From assembly GCA_015296075.1 (NCBI GenBank), contig DVDV01000070.1:1-38033 (forward strand): a stretch of 38,033 nucleotides of DNA, written 5' to 3'. Position 1 is the stretch's first letter, and every line of letters starts with the position of its first letter. The position numbers and the translations under genes were made by a program. Origin of the DNA: Leptolyngbyaceae cyanobacterium M33_DOE_097. GTDB taxonomy: Bacteria > Cyanobacteriota > Cyanobacteriia > Leptolyngbyales > Leptolyngbyaceae. The notes under the pieces were generated by a model, which was not told the DNA's origin, ran no database searches, and saw only the letters and a program-made list of their open reading frames with translations. Shown here piece after piece: positions 8,963-16,872 of this stretch.

Positions 8963-9898
8963 ATGCGGATTTTGATCATGGGAGGTACCCGGTTTATTGG
9001 GGTGTACCTGACGCGCCTGCTCGTTAACCAGGGACACGAGGTTGTACTGTTTAACCGGGGCAACAAGCCTGCACCGATCGCAGGTGTACAAGAAATTCAC
9101 GGCGATCGCACCAACCCGGCTGATATCACCGAAAAGCTAAAAGGTGAAAGCTTCGATGCCATTTTTGACAACAACGGGCGTGAGCTAAGCGACACACAAC
9201 CGCTAGTTGAGGCGTTTCACGGGAAGGTCGAACATTTTGTCTACATGAGTTCGGCGGGGGTTTACCTGAAGTCTGACCAAATGCCCCATATTGAGGGGGA
9301 TGCCGTCGATCCCAAGAGTCGCCACAAAGGAAAACACGAAACAGAGACTTACCTGGCCCACCACGATGTGCCATTTACTTCTATTCGCCCAACTTATATC
9401 TACGGCCCTCAAAACTACAACGATTTAGAAGCCTGGTTCTTTGATCGGATTGTGCGCGATCGCCCAATTCCCATTCCAGGACACGGACAGCACTTCACAC
9501 AATTCGGGCACGTCGATGACCTGGCTCACGCCATGAGCCTCCTGTTAGGCAACCCAAAGGCGATCGGGCAAATTTACAACGTCTCTGGCGAACGGTTTGT
9601 CACGTTTGATGGACTTGCTAAAGCTTGTATCGTAGCGGCTGGCAAGTCACCAGATGACTTTAAACTCGTACACTACGACCCCAAGAAATTTGACTTTGGT
9701 AAGCGCAAGGCCTTCCCCATGCGAACCCAACACTTTTTTGCCTCAATTCAAAAAGCAAAAGCCGATCTTCACTGGGAACCAAAGTATGATTTGCTGTCAG
9801 GGTTGAAAGATTCATTTCAGCACGACTATCTCGCCACAGGTAGAGATAAAGCGGAGATTGACTTTTCTGTAGACGACGAAATTTTGGCAGCCATCTGA
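8963..9898 (+). CDS. NAD-dependent epimerase/dehydratase-like protein (CSP41-like)
   Basis: An extended short-chain dehydrogenase fold of 311 residues. The nucleotide-binding motif is RILIMGGTRFIG at the very N-terminus, with a Rossmann core after it (FNRG, SSAGVYLKS). The usual catalytic YxxxK is replaced in the expected place by KGKHETE, a feature of the chloroplast stem-loop binding protein family CSP41, whose plant members bind RNA and ribosomes rather than acting on sugars. I therefore favour an RNA-binding/ribosome-associated role over an epimerase. ATG 8963 is chosen because homologues begin M-R-I-L; ATG 8954, three codons earlier, is the alternative. It is the middle gene of a three-gene run. 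Confidence 0.85.
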   Translation: MRILIMGGTRFIGVYLTRLLVNQGHEVVLFNRGNKPAPIAGVQEIHGDRTNPADITEKLKGESFDAIFDNNGRELSDTQPLVEAFHGKVEHFVYMSSAGVYLKSDQMPHIEGDAVDPKSRHKGKHETETYLAHHDVPFTSIRPTYIYGPQNYNDLEAWFFDRIVRDRPIPIPGHGQHFTQFGHVDDLAHAMSLLLGNPKAIGQIYNVSGERFVTFDGLAKACIVAAGKSPDDFKLVHYDPKKFDFGKRKAFPMRTQHFFASIQKAKADLHWEPKYDLLSGLKDSFQHDYLATGRDKAEIDFSVDDEILAAI

Positions 9899-9909
9899 GG
9901 GATTTGATT

Positions 9910-11091
9910 GTGGGTATCGTTGGGAACTTGTTATTACTTCTCGTGGGAAGTCTGGTCGGGCTATTTCTCTTGGCATTGCTGGCGATTGAGTGGCAATATC
10001 GCCGCCGTCCGGGCAATAAATTAGAAGTGACCGTCGGTGACTGGCACACAGATCGCAACGATCCCCATCACTATCAACTGGTTGGGCGTTTAGAGCTGAT
10101 TAACCGCACCCGCAAGCTTGAAATCATGGTGCCCGAAATCGGGGCTGATGTGCGTCTTTTGTCAGACGACAGCTTAGAAGGCGTCAGAACTGAGGCTCAG
10201 GTGATTCCCTTAGCAGAGGATGCAACTGCTCGCCGCGATCGCTACTGGGAAGGTTACATTGTGAAGCGTAAACCTGTCCCAATCAAAGTAGTAGTCGATA
10301 TTTGGGGTGATAACCTGAGCACCTTAAAATCAGCCTGGGTCAAAGTCAACTACATCAAATATGGACCGGAGGGGCGGTTGTTTGGTACTCGACATGTCGT
10401 AGTGCCGCTCAAGTTTCCCCAGCCAGAAGACTCAAGAAATTGGCGCACCACCGAAGTCTCTGAAGTTTTACCCATCCGCACCCATCTATTGACCCCACTC
10501 GACCATCCCGTAGAAGTCGTCAAGCGCTACGTTCTCCCCAATGCCAAACCAGGGGATATCGTGACAATTGGCGAATCGCCGATCGCCATCATGCAAGGGC
10601 GCTTCCGCCATCCCAGCGAAATCAAACCAGGTTGGGTCGCCAAACGGCTGTGCTACCTGTTTTTACCCACCTCCAGTCTGGCGACTGCTTGCGGTTTGCA
10701 ATCTCTGGTGGATATTGTCGGGCCTGTACGAGTTTTATTTGCGTTTTTAGCAGGGGCGATCGCTAAGGCTGTTCTCCGCAAGCCGGGAGTGTTCTATCAA
10801 CTGGCAGGTGAGCAAGCCCGATTGATCGATGATGTGACGGGCACTTTGCCGCCCTATGACCAATTCTTAGTGCTGGGTCCTGACAACTCCCAAGCAGTGG
10901 TCGATCAGATCAAGCGTGAAACTGGAATGTCAGCCGCGATCGTCGATGTGAATGACTTGAAGCGTGTCAAAGTCTTGGCTGCCTCTTCTGACATTGCCCC
11001 CGGCTTGCTAGAAAAATCGCTGCTCTCTAATCCTGCGGGTAACGCCAACGAACAAACGCCTGTCGTTTTGATTCGTCCTTTAAACGGCTAA
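9910..11091 (+). CDS. F420-0:gamma-glutamyl ligase-like membrane protein
   Basis: The 393-residue protein has one N-terminal transmembrane helix (~1-25), a beta-rich middle and, from about residue 190, a domain resembling CofE, the ligase that adds glutamate to coenzyme F420 (THLLTPLDHPVEVVKRYV, KPGDIVTIGESPIAIMQG, and GEQARLIDDVTGTLPPYD). No other F420 biosynthesis gene is nearby and the membrane anchor is unlike archaeal CofE, so the substrate is uncertain. GTG 9910 is preferred because GAGGGA at 9897-9902, overlapping the previous stop codon, sits 7 bp before it; TTG 9904 is too close to that ribosome-binding site. Confidence 0.75.
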   Translation: MGIVGNLLLLLVGSLVGLFLLALLAIEWQYRRRPGNKLEVTVGDWHTDRNDPHHYQLVGRLELINRTRKLEIMVPEIGADVRLLSDDSLEGVRTEAQVIPLAEDATARRDRYWEGYIVKRKPVPIKVVVDIWGDNLSTLKSAWVKVNYIKYGPEGRLFGTRHVVVPLKFPQPEDSRNWRTTEVSEVLPIRTHLLTPLDHPVEVVKRYVLPNAKPGDIVTIGESPIAIMQGRFRHPSEIKPGWVAKRLCYLFLPTSSLATACGLQSLVDIVGPVRVLFAFLAGAIAKAVLRKPGVFYQLAGEQARLIDDVTGTLPPYDQFLVLGPDNSQAVVDQIKRETGMSAAIVDVNDLKRVKVLAASSDIAPGLLEKSLLSNPAGNANEQTPVVLIRPLNG

Positions 11092-11122
11092 TCTAGCCTG
11101 AACGTAAGGGGCATTCAGTGCT

Positions 11123-11215
11123 GCTCAGGCATATTCTCAATGCAGCCTGAGCTTAGACAATTCCTACACCTTAAAGTTGCGGGACTGTAGGTTAAATTTT
11201 GCTGACCTTTAACCT
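11123..11215. terminator. Two hairpins between convergent genes
   Basis: GCTCAGGC (11123-11130) pairs with GCCTGAGC (11145-11152) over a 14-nt loop, and AGGTTAA (11189-11195) pairs with TTAACCT (11209-11215) just past the stop of the minus-strand gene. Neither has a long T-run. Their position between convergent stops at 11091 and 11217 suggests a two-way termination region. AATGC inside the first loop (11139-11143) is complementary to GCATT at 11111-11115, so a pseudoknot is possible. Confidence 0.45.
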
Positions 11216-11216
11216 G

Positions 11217-11618
11217 CTAATCTCCAGGTTGAAATGGCTTCCGAATGGCAAATGAAATGGACTCGGCTGACTGTGCTGTCGAGGTCAACGATTGCGTTGT
11301 AGGGCGCTGAACGGCTGAATTGATCGGCTGCGCTGAGGACTGAGAAAGCGTCTGTGGTTCTGAAGCTTCCAACTCATCATGCTCAGGATGAAACGGTAAA
11401 TTGGTCAGCTTACTGTAGTTAGAGGCGATCGCCAAAAAAGCCCCACCCAAAATAAAAATTGGCAGTGGCATGCTAAACGTTTGCAGCCAGTCAAACAACT
11501 CGGCCGCCCCAAATAACACGACAAAGCACGTAATCCAAACCCGCATCGCCCGATCAAATGAACTGCTACATCGCAGGATAGCCGATCTTTCCGCATTTGG
11601 GTGTACGGATATTGCCAT
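11217..11618 (-). CDS. Small membrane protein of unknown function
   Basis: From ATG 11618 the product is 133 residues: a polar N-terminus, two adjacent hydrophobic segments (VWITCFVVLFGAAELFDWL and MPLPIFILGGAFLAIASNY), and a Ser/Thr/Gln-rich, probably disordered tail. This is a common layout for cyanobacterial two-helix proteins; no specific family is recognised. The frame is open to 11735, but that would overlap the divergent DUF4870 gene, so the shorter start is preferred. Spacing to that gene is 57 bp, so the two promoters overlap. Confidence 0.6.
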   Translation of the reverse strand: MAISVHPNAERSAILRCSSSFDRAMRVWITCFVVLFGAAELFDWLQTFSMPLPIFILGGAFLAIASNYSKLTNLPFHPEHDELEASEPQTLSQSSAQPINSAVQRPTTQSLTSTAQSAESISFAIRKPFQPGD

Positions 11619-11675
11619 CAAAATTCCTAGCCCTGATCTATATACTGATAGGGAAAGCGGTTGTAAAAAAAGATT

Positions 11676-12035
11676 ATGCAAACTCCCAACACCTACGACA
11701 CCGACAAACGCAAACTCTTGTCTACTGGCAGTCATGCATCCATTTTTATTAGCGCCTTAGTGGTCTCGATTGGCATCCCAATCGCAATTTTGGCTCTCTC
11801 CAACGATCCCGTTGTTAAAGACAACGCGAGAGAAGCTATTAACTTTCACATCAACGTGATGATTTATGGCGCTATTTTGGGCGTTTTAGGCTTTTTAACG
11901 TTTGGTTTAGCCCCCTGGTTACTGGGGCCATTGTGGTTTCTCTATCACTGGGGTTTAGCACTTTGGGCCGTTGTTCATTGTTTGGGCAAGCCCGACCAGC
12001 CATTCCGCTATCCATTTATTTTCCGACCGGTGTAG
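11676..12035 (+). CDS. DUF4870 family membrane protein
   Basis: The 119-residue protein fits DUF4870, a small membrane family also found in Tic20-like proteins: a polar start, a first helix (SIFISALVVSIGIPIAILAL), the family motif DNAREAINFHINV before the second helix, then two more hydrophobic segments. The biochemical role is unknown. ATG 11676 follows an A-rich stretch without a clear ribosome-binding site. The gene stands alone, and a strong terminator lies 110 bp downstream. Confidence 0.8.
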   Translation: MQTPNTYDTDKRKLLSTGSHASIFISALVVSIGIPIAILALSNDPVVKDNAREAINFHINVMIYGAILGVLGFLTFGLAPWLLGPLWFLYHWGLALWAVVHCLGKPDQPFRYPFIFRPV

Positions 12036-12097
12036 TTTGCCGAATTTGAGTAGATCTTCTGTTGATCGTATCTAAAACTGCAACCACGACAATTTGA

Positions 12098-12139
12098 CAG
12101 TGCGCTCATCCTAATCTAATGAGAACACCTCATGCACTG
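12098..12139 (+). ncRNA. Candidate structured RNA with competing hairpins
   Basis: CAGTGC (12098-12103) can pair with GCACTG (12134-12139), closing a 42-nt unit. Inside it, ATGAG (12119-12123) can pair either with CTCAT upstream (12105-12109) or with CTCAT downstream (12129-12133), giving two exclusive hairpins. A strong terminator follows immediately at 12145. The arrangement could be a small RNA, an attenuator-like element or the structured 3' end of the DUF4870 mRNA. No known RNA family was recognised. Confidence 0.3.
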
Positions 12140-12144
12140 ACTTC

Positions 12145-12166
12145 AGCAGCCGCTCGGCTGCTTTTT
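12145..12166 (+). terminator. Rho-independent terminator
   Basis: AGCAGCC (12145-12151), a GCTC loop and GGCTGCT (12156-12162) are followed by TTTTTATTTGTTT. This is a textbook intrinsic terminator on the plus strand, ending the DUF4870 transcript or a small RNA encoded just upstream. Confidence 0.8.
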
Positions 12167-12571
12167 ATTTGTTTAATGGTATTGTGTATTTTTTGTGATG
12201 TCTGCTACTTTTTGTAGCAACATGTGCAGAAGAAATGCTTTTGATTGAGTTGAAGTAAAGTTTCTACCTGCTTTCTTGCTTGATCCTGTAAAAAGTCTAT
12301 GGAGTTTCGGTTGAGCGATCGCGCCTTTCTAAGTGAAAGCACTACTTTTTGGAAGTAGATCTACCGAACCTTCGCCTTGTATTGTTAGTTTGGTTTCGTT
12401 AATTTCATTCATCTTCGCAGACTGGGGATCGATTGTGAGGAGATGCTGACAACTCTGGGATGGCTTTTGTGCATGGGGATCAGCGTTAACTCCGTAATTT
12501 CCGAAATTCCTGACAGTGGAGATTTGCTAGCAAGTTTAAGGATTGTCAATTGTCTCGCTCGTCCCATAGCA
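12167..12571. other. Gene-free stretch upstream of gpmI
   Basis: No credible gene is seen. Two more short hairpins of similar make-up are present: TGCTAC-T5-GTAGCA at 12203-12219 and CTACTT-TTTGG-AAGTAG at 12342-12358. A HIP1 octamer lies at 12315-12322. No tRNA-like fold or known riboswitch was recognised. The antisense frame at 12409-12690 overlaps the gpmI promoter and start and is not believed. Confidence 0.5.
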
Positions 12572-12599
12572 TTGAAGCAGGAAGCGAGGATGGTATGAT
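12572..12599 (+). promoter_or_regulatory. Sigma-70-type promoter of gpmI (predicted)
   Basis: TTGAAG (12572-12577), a 16-bp spacer and TATGAT (12594-12599) resemble -35 and -10 boxes. Transcription from about 12606 would give a leader of ~60 nt that contains a tandem copy of ATTTGTTC (12618-12633) before the ribosome-binding site. Confidence 0.45.
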
Positions 12600-12668
12600 T
12601 TCGGCAGAAAATTAAGCATTTGTTCATTTGTTCATTTTTCATCCGTTCAATTAAGTGGAGTGAAATGT

Positions 12669-14267
12669 ATGGCGCAGGCGCCGATATCACCTGTTGTGCT
12701 GATCATTCTGGATGGTTGGGGCTATCGCGAGGAGACAGATGGTAACGCCGTCCTTGCTGCCAATACCCCAGTTATCGATAGTCTCTGGGCTGCCTATCCG
12801 CACACCCTAATTCGCGCATCAGGTAAGGATGTTGGGTTACCTGATGGGCAAATGGGCAATTCAGAAGTAGGGCATCTCAACATTGGTGCGGGGCGAGTTG
12901 TGCCCCAAGAGTTAGTGCGAATCTCTGATGCAGTCGAAGACGGCACCCTGCTGAGCAATTCTGCACTCGTGACTGTCCTGCAATCGGTTTATCAATCCGG
13001 TGGCACGCTTCATCTAGTTGGTCTTTGTTCGGATGGAGGGGTGCATTCGCATATCAACCACCTCTTCGGCTTACTAGAGATGGCGAAAGACCAGCGGCTG
13101 ACTGATGTTTGCATTCATGCCATTACCGATGGTCGAGATACCGCGCCCACATCGGGCAAACAATATATTGAGCAGATTGAGACTGAGTTAGCCCGTGTGG
13201 GTGTTGGCCGCATTGCAACGATTAGTGGTCGCTACTACGCAATGGATCGCGATCGCCGTTGGGATCGAGTTCAAAAAGCATATGAAGTTATGACCCAAGC
13301 CGGAGAAGGCGAAGGCAAGACTGCTTTAGAAATCCTAGAAGCCTCCTATGCAAATGGCAAAACAGACGAGTTCGTCCTGCCCACGCGGGTTGCTTCCGGT
13401 ACGATTAAGCCAGGTGATGGAGTTGTCTTCTTCAACTTCCGTCCGGATCGCGCCCGTCAACTGACACAAGCTTTCATTGATCCAAAGTTTGATGGCTTCG
13501 AGCGCAAACTGGTTGAGTCGTTAGCGTTTGTTACGTTTACCCAATACGACCCGAATCTGCCTGTTGCGATCGCCTTTGAGCCGCAAAATCTCGACAATAT
13601 TTTAGGTGAAGTGGTTGCTAAGCATGGGTTAAAGCAGTTTCGCACGGCTGAAACCGAGAAGTACGCTCATGTCACCTACTTTTTTAATGGGGGCCGCGAA
13701 GAACCGTTTGAAGGGGAAGACCGCGAGCTGATCGCCAGTCCTCAAGTGGCAACCTATGACAAACAGCCTTCGATGTCAGCCGATGCGGTCACAGATATCG
13801 CGATCGCGGCGATTGAAAAGCAGTTTTATTCCCTGGTTGTAATCAACTACGCCAACCCAGATATGGTGGGGCATACCGGCAAAATGGATGCTACCGTGAA
13901 TGCTTTAGAAACGGTTGATCAATGCTTGGGGCGGTTACTAGAAGCTATTTCAAAAGCAGGTGGGACAGCGATCATCATTGCTGACCACGGAAACGCGGAG
14001 TTGATGTGGGATGAAAACCACAATCCTTGGACGGCGCACACAACGAACCCCGTTCCCTTTATTCTGATAGAAGGGGAAGGGTTGAAAATTCCGGGGCATG
14101 GAACCGAGGTGCCTCTACGAGCCGATGGGCGACTGTCAGATGTGGCTCCTACTATTCTGGAGATCCTCAAGCTGCCTCAACCTTCTGAAATGACGGGGCG
14201 ATCGATGATTGCTTCATCAGATTTGGAGGTTCGCCCAAATCGTACCCCCGTTCGTTTGGGACGTTAA
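12669..14267 (+). CDS. gpmI: 2,3-bisphosphoglycerate-independent phosphoglycerate mutase
   Basis: This two-domain, manganese-dependent enzyme interconverts 3- and 2-phosphoglycerate in glycolysis and in flow from the Calvin cycle to pyruvate. The 532-residue length is typical. VVLIILDGWG at residues 9-18 carries the first metal ligand (Asp15), GQMGNSEVGHLNIGAGR at 60-76 carries the phosphoserine nucleophile Ser65, and later metal-site motifs TDGRDTAP and IADHGNAE are intact. The start is ATG 12669, with GGAG at 12657-12660 eight bases upstream; a GTG three codons earlier overlaps that site. It heads an operon with secG (22-bp gap) and a metalloprotease. Confidence 0.97.
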   Translation: MAQAPISPVVLIILDGWGYREETDGNAVLAANTPVIDSLWAAYPHTLIRASGKDVGLPDGQMGNSEVGHLNIGAGRVVPQELVRISDAVEDGTLLSNSALVTVLQSVYQSGGTLHLVGLCSDGGVHSHINHLFGLLEMAKDQRLTDVCIHAITDGRDTAPTSGKQYIEQIETELARVGVGRIATISGRYYAMDRDRRWDRVQKAYEVMTQAGEGEGKTALEILEASYANGKTDEFVLPTRVASGTIKPGDGVVFFNFRPDRARQLTQAFIDPKFDGFERKLVESLAFVTFTQYDPNLPVAIAFEPQNLDNILGEVVAKHGLKQFRTAETEKYAHVTYFFNGGREEPFEGEDRELIASPQVATYDKQPSMSADAVTDIAIAAIEKQFYSLVVINYANPDMVGHTGKMDATVNALETVDQCLGRLLEAISKAGGTAIIIADHGNAELMWDENHNPWTAHTTNPVPFILIEGEGLKIPGHGTEVPLRADGRLSDVAPTILEILKLPQPSEMTGRSMIASSDLEVRPNRTPVRLGR

Positions 14268-14289
14268 TGTTTACGACTGAGAGTGTGTC

Positions 14290-14523
14290 ATGACGATAAC
14301 CACTGTAATGCAAGTGTTATGGGCATTATCTGCCCTGGGTTTGATTGTGCTGGTCTTGTTGCACAGCCCTAAAGGAGATGGCTTGGGTGGTTTAGGTGGT
14401 CAAGCACAGCTATTCACCAGCACCAAAAGTGCAGAAGTGACCTTAAACCGATTGACCTGGGCCTTGACCGCGATTTTTATGGGGTTGACGGTTGTGCTGA
14501 GTGCGAACTGGTTGACTAGCTAG
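14290..14523 (+). CDS. secG: Preprotein translocase subunit SecG
   Basis: SecG is the small accessory subunit of the SecYEG channel in the plasma or thylakoid membrane. The 77-residue product has the expected two transmembrane helices (~5-22 and ~55-73) joined by the conserved loop with LLHSPKGDGLGGLGGQ and LFTSTKSAE. It follows gpmI, an order common in cyanobacteria, and the next gene starts 10 bp after its stop. Confidence 0.93.
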   Translation: MTITTVMQVLWALSALGLIVLVLLHSPKGDGLGGLGGQAQLFTSTKSAEVTLNRLTWALTAIFMGLTVVLSANWLTS

Positions 14524-14533
14524 AGGGTTTCAA

Positions 14534-15382
14534 GTGCGCCGATATTACATCAGGCAACTATTTGGGCGATCGCAATTTTGGCGATCGCTACTTTTTTCGG
14601 TGCTTTTCTCCCTGATTTTTAGCGGGTTTGCCTACGCGATCGCAAACCAAGTCAATCTGGCTCAACTGCCACAACTCCATGATCGGCTGGCTCAACAACA
14701 ACTCCTAGAGGAGTTTGCTACCGCTAAGCCGCATCCGATGCCGCCTCAACTGTCAGTCTGGCGGTCGCCTGACCCAGAGGATTATTTTGATCAGATACAA
14801 CCTGTTTCGGTTGGCTACCTGGTCTGGTCTGAGTTTCCAGTTAAGGTCTATGTCGAGCCGTCTCAGACGTTTGAGCAGGCCAATGACTTTTTAAAGAGAC
14901 GCGCTGATGCCTGGGTGGCAGCCGTTCAAACGGCAGTCCAGGAATGGGCCGACTATTTACCGCTAGAGCTGGTGCCATCACCAGAAGCGGCGGATATTAC
15001 CATTTGGCGTAAAGTGCCACCGTTGCAATTTGAAACGGATGAGCAAGGCAAAATTCGCCCTGCCCGTGCGCGATCGGCAGAAACCCGCTTTGAGCTTTAT
15101 CGCAAGGCATCGCCACCCAGGCTAGCCCATCGATTCTCAATCTGGTTGCGCCCTGATCAAGCGCAGGGTTATTTTCTAGCTGCCGCTCGGCATGAGTTAG
15201 GCCATGCCCTCGGTATTTGGGGACATAGTCCGCTTCAAACCGATGCGCTTTACTTTTCACAGGTACGCACTCCCCCCCCGATCTCAGCCCGCGATGTCAA
15301 CACGCTGAAGCGAGTCTATGAACAACCCACCCGTTTAGGTTGGGCACAAATGGGCGATCGCGTGTCTGTCACGTCGTACTGA
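14534..15382 (+). CDS. Secreted or membrane-anchored zinc metalloprotease (metzincin-like)
   Basis: The 282-residue protein starts at GTG 14534, with GAGGG a few bases upstream and only 10 bp after secG. An N-terminal helix (~17-37) acts as signal peptide or anchor. The catalytic motif is HELGHALGIWGHS at residues 220-232, followed by TDALYF, which resembles the Met-turn region of matrixin-like proteases although Leu replaces Met. In classical metzincins (HExxHxxGxxH) the third histidine is residue 11 of the motif; here it is residue 12, because of an inserted residue (W-G-H). I infer a periplasmic zinc protease of unknown substrate, perhaps linked with secretion. Two HIP1 sites lie at its 5' end. 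Its stop codon is 1 bp from the stop of the convergent neighbour. Confidence 0.8.
   Translation: MRRYYIRQLFGRSQFWRSLLFSVLFSLIFSGFAYAIANQVNLAQLPQLHDRLAQQQLLEEFATAKPHPMPPQLSVWRSPDPEDYFDQIQPVSVGYLVWSEFPVKVYVEPSQTFEQANDFLKRRADAWVAAVQTAVQEWADYLPLELVPSPEAADITIWRKVPPLQFETDEQGKIRPARARSAETRFELYRKASPPRLAHRFSIWLRPDQAQGYFLAAARHELGHALGIWGHSPLQTDALYFSQVRTPPPISARDVNTLKRVYEQPTRLGWAQMGDRVSVTSY
14566..14588. repeat. Pair of HIP1 octamers
   Basis: GCGATCGC occurs at 14566-14573 and again at 14581-14588, with further copies at 15354-15361, 12315-12322, 1666-1673 and many other places. HIP1 is a highly over-represented palindrome in many cyanobacterial genomes and is the simplest evidence for the host group. Confidence 0.9.
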
Positions 15383-15383
15383 T

Positions 15384-16397
15384 TTAGCGTGCCCCAGCTC
15401 TGATAGCGGAGTTGGCTAATTGCACCAGGTCGGCTTGCTCACCGTTTTTACCGACGACTCGATACAGAATATCCTTGCTGCGCCATTCGACCATTGCCGT
15501 GCAGTACGCGCCACAGGCGTTGTAGAAAATTCCTTGCACGCCGTTAGCAAGCTGAATATTCCTAAACGTGTCCATCGGATTGGTTTCTTGTCCATCTAGC
15601 ATTTCGGTAAATTGCCCGTTTCGTTCAGCTATGAAAGAACCGACGTAGCAGGCACCAGCGCGGCAGCCAGGAGTGAGATACAACCCGACTTCGTAGCTAT
15701 CGGGCGTAGTCTGTATATCGTAGTCAACCTCCAAATCAGAGGCAAAAATCTCAGTTGGCAAAAAGATTGGCACACTGGTATTGCCTTTGAGCTGTGGCAA
15801 TACCTTGGCTAATGGAAAAGGCACAAGAGGCTGAGCGTCTGCCCGATAGGGATCTTTTTGAACCGGAAATTTGCTTGCAAAAGTTACCCAGCGATTTTCT
15901 TTGCCACCTGAGAAGTCAAGCTTGGGAATTGCCATAGTCTCGGCTTTAACGCCGGGGCGAAAATCTGGTTTGTTGTAAGCCCGCAAGATTGCAGTAGACT
16001 CAGCGCCCTTAAAACCATAGGCGATCGCAATATCATCGGTTAACTGACAAGCAACTCGAAAGGTGCCTTTATTGAGGTTGCCATTTGCAGCTTCGTAATC
16101 CCACAAGTAGCCAGCCGCCGTCTGATTGCGTTGACAAAGGTAGTGAGAAATCTCAAACATCTTGGCGAGATGCACGTCATAGCGGCTCAGTTTGCCTTGT
16201 CCTGCTGCTAGGGTGACATCTGGGTCAGGCACCGTAAAGCGTAAGGATTGCCAATGGATCCGGGTGGATGGTTCGTAGTCATACCAACGAATTTCGGTAA
16301 TAGGTAGCTCAACCTGAGCAACTGCGGCCACAGGTGCGATCGCCGCCGCAATTCCTGCGCCCAGCAAGCTAGACCGTAATAGGGTGAAGAGAGACAT
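15384..16397 (-). CDS. Secreted protein of unknown function
   Basis: The 337-residue protein begins with a clear Sec signal peptide (residues ~1-28, ending AVAAVAQ-like around the cleavage site), so it is exported. The mature part holds several cysteines, including CRAGACYVG and CGAYCTAMVEW, which could form disulfides in the periplasm. No enzymatic motif or family is recognised. The start at ATG 16397 fits the signal sequence, though no ribosome-binding site is obvious. It is convergent with, and 1 bp from, the metalloprotease gene; a nearly 680-bp gap lies upstream. Confidence 0.7.
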   Translation of the reverse strand: MSLFTLLRSSLLGAGIAAAIAPVAAVAQVELPITEIRWYDYEPSTRIHWQSLRFTVPDPDVTLAAGQGKLSRYDVHLAKMFEISHYLCQRNQTAAGYLWDYEAANGNLNKGTFRVACQLTDDIAIAYGFKGAESTAILRAYNKPDFRPGVKAETMAIPKLDFSGGKENRWVTFASKFPVQKDPYRADAQPLVPFPLAKVLPQLKGNTSVPIFLPTEIFASDLEVDYDIQTTPDSYEVGLYLTPGCRAGACYVGSFIAERNGQFTEMLDGQETNPMDTFRNIQLANGVQGIFYNACGAYCTAMVEWRSKDILYRVVGKNGEQADLVQLANSAIRAGAR

Positions 16398-16542
16398 AAG
16401 AGAGTGAGCACGAAGAGAGATAGGTTAATCCTATATTCACCAACCAATAGAGCATTTCCGACAGATTACGGCTTTCTCAAAAGATTTCAGGCAATTTTTG
16501 TGACGCACTTGAGACAGCTTTCAGTAATACCACTAAACATAA

Positions 16543-16569
16543 AAGCCTAGCTTGTCGAAAGCCAGGCTT
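16543..16569 (-). terminator. Hairpin with T-run on the minus strand
   Basis: AAGCCT (16543-16548) and AGGCTT (16564-16569) enclose an inner GCTT/AAGC stem, with one A-C mismatch between. On the minus strand it is followed by TTTTATG, so it could end a transcript coming from the smpB side, about 500 bp downstream of the smpB stop. Confidence 0.5.
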
Positions 16570-16680
16570 GTGAGCTGCAGTATCGGCGATCGCCTTTAGT
16601 AGTTAATTTGACGTTACTGAGTGTAGATAGAATTTTTAGATAAGCATCCCCTTGGACTTTAGACTAAATGCAATTTTCCA

Positions 16681-16850
16681 CTATACGTAAGGGCAAACAG
16701 CCGTATAGCCTTGCGGCAATAGCCTTTGACATGGCTTCGCTAGGGCTGCGCTAGCGCCTTTTTGAAGGTGGCGTATTTTTTGAATTAGTCCAAACTCCAA
16801 ATCTCCATGTTAGGTGCATTGTCTCCGATGGAGATGCTGCGCGAACGCGA
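16681..16850. repeat. Dispersed cyanobacterial repeat remnants
   Basis: Three palindromic pieces lie in a row: CTATACG/CGTATAG (16681-16687 with 16702-16708), the palindrome GCGCTAGCGC at 16748-16757, and ATCTCCAT/ATGGAGAT (16801-16808 with 16828-16835). The last runs into GCTGCGCGAACGCG, whose reverse complement (GTTCGCG-CAGC-ATCTCC) resembles the small dispersed repeats of filamentous cyanobacteria. Copies elsewhere in the genome could not be searched. Confidence 0.4.
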
Positions 16851-16872
16851 AACGCCCTGACGGAATTCAGCA

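Noticed and set aside
12409-12690. 93-codon minus-strand frame upstream of gpmI
   Set aside because: Covers the predicted gpmI promoter and start; composition does not look coding.
16668-16754. Short plus-strand frame in the gap beside smpB
   Set aside because: It lies across palindromic repeat DNA and resembles chance translations of dispersed cyanobacterial repeats.
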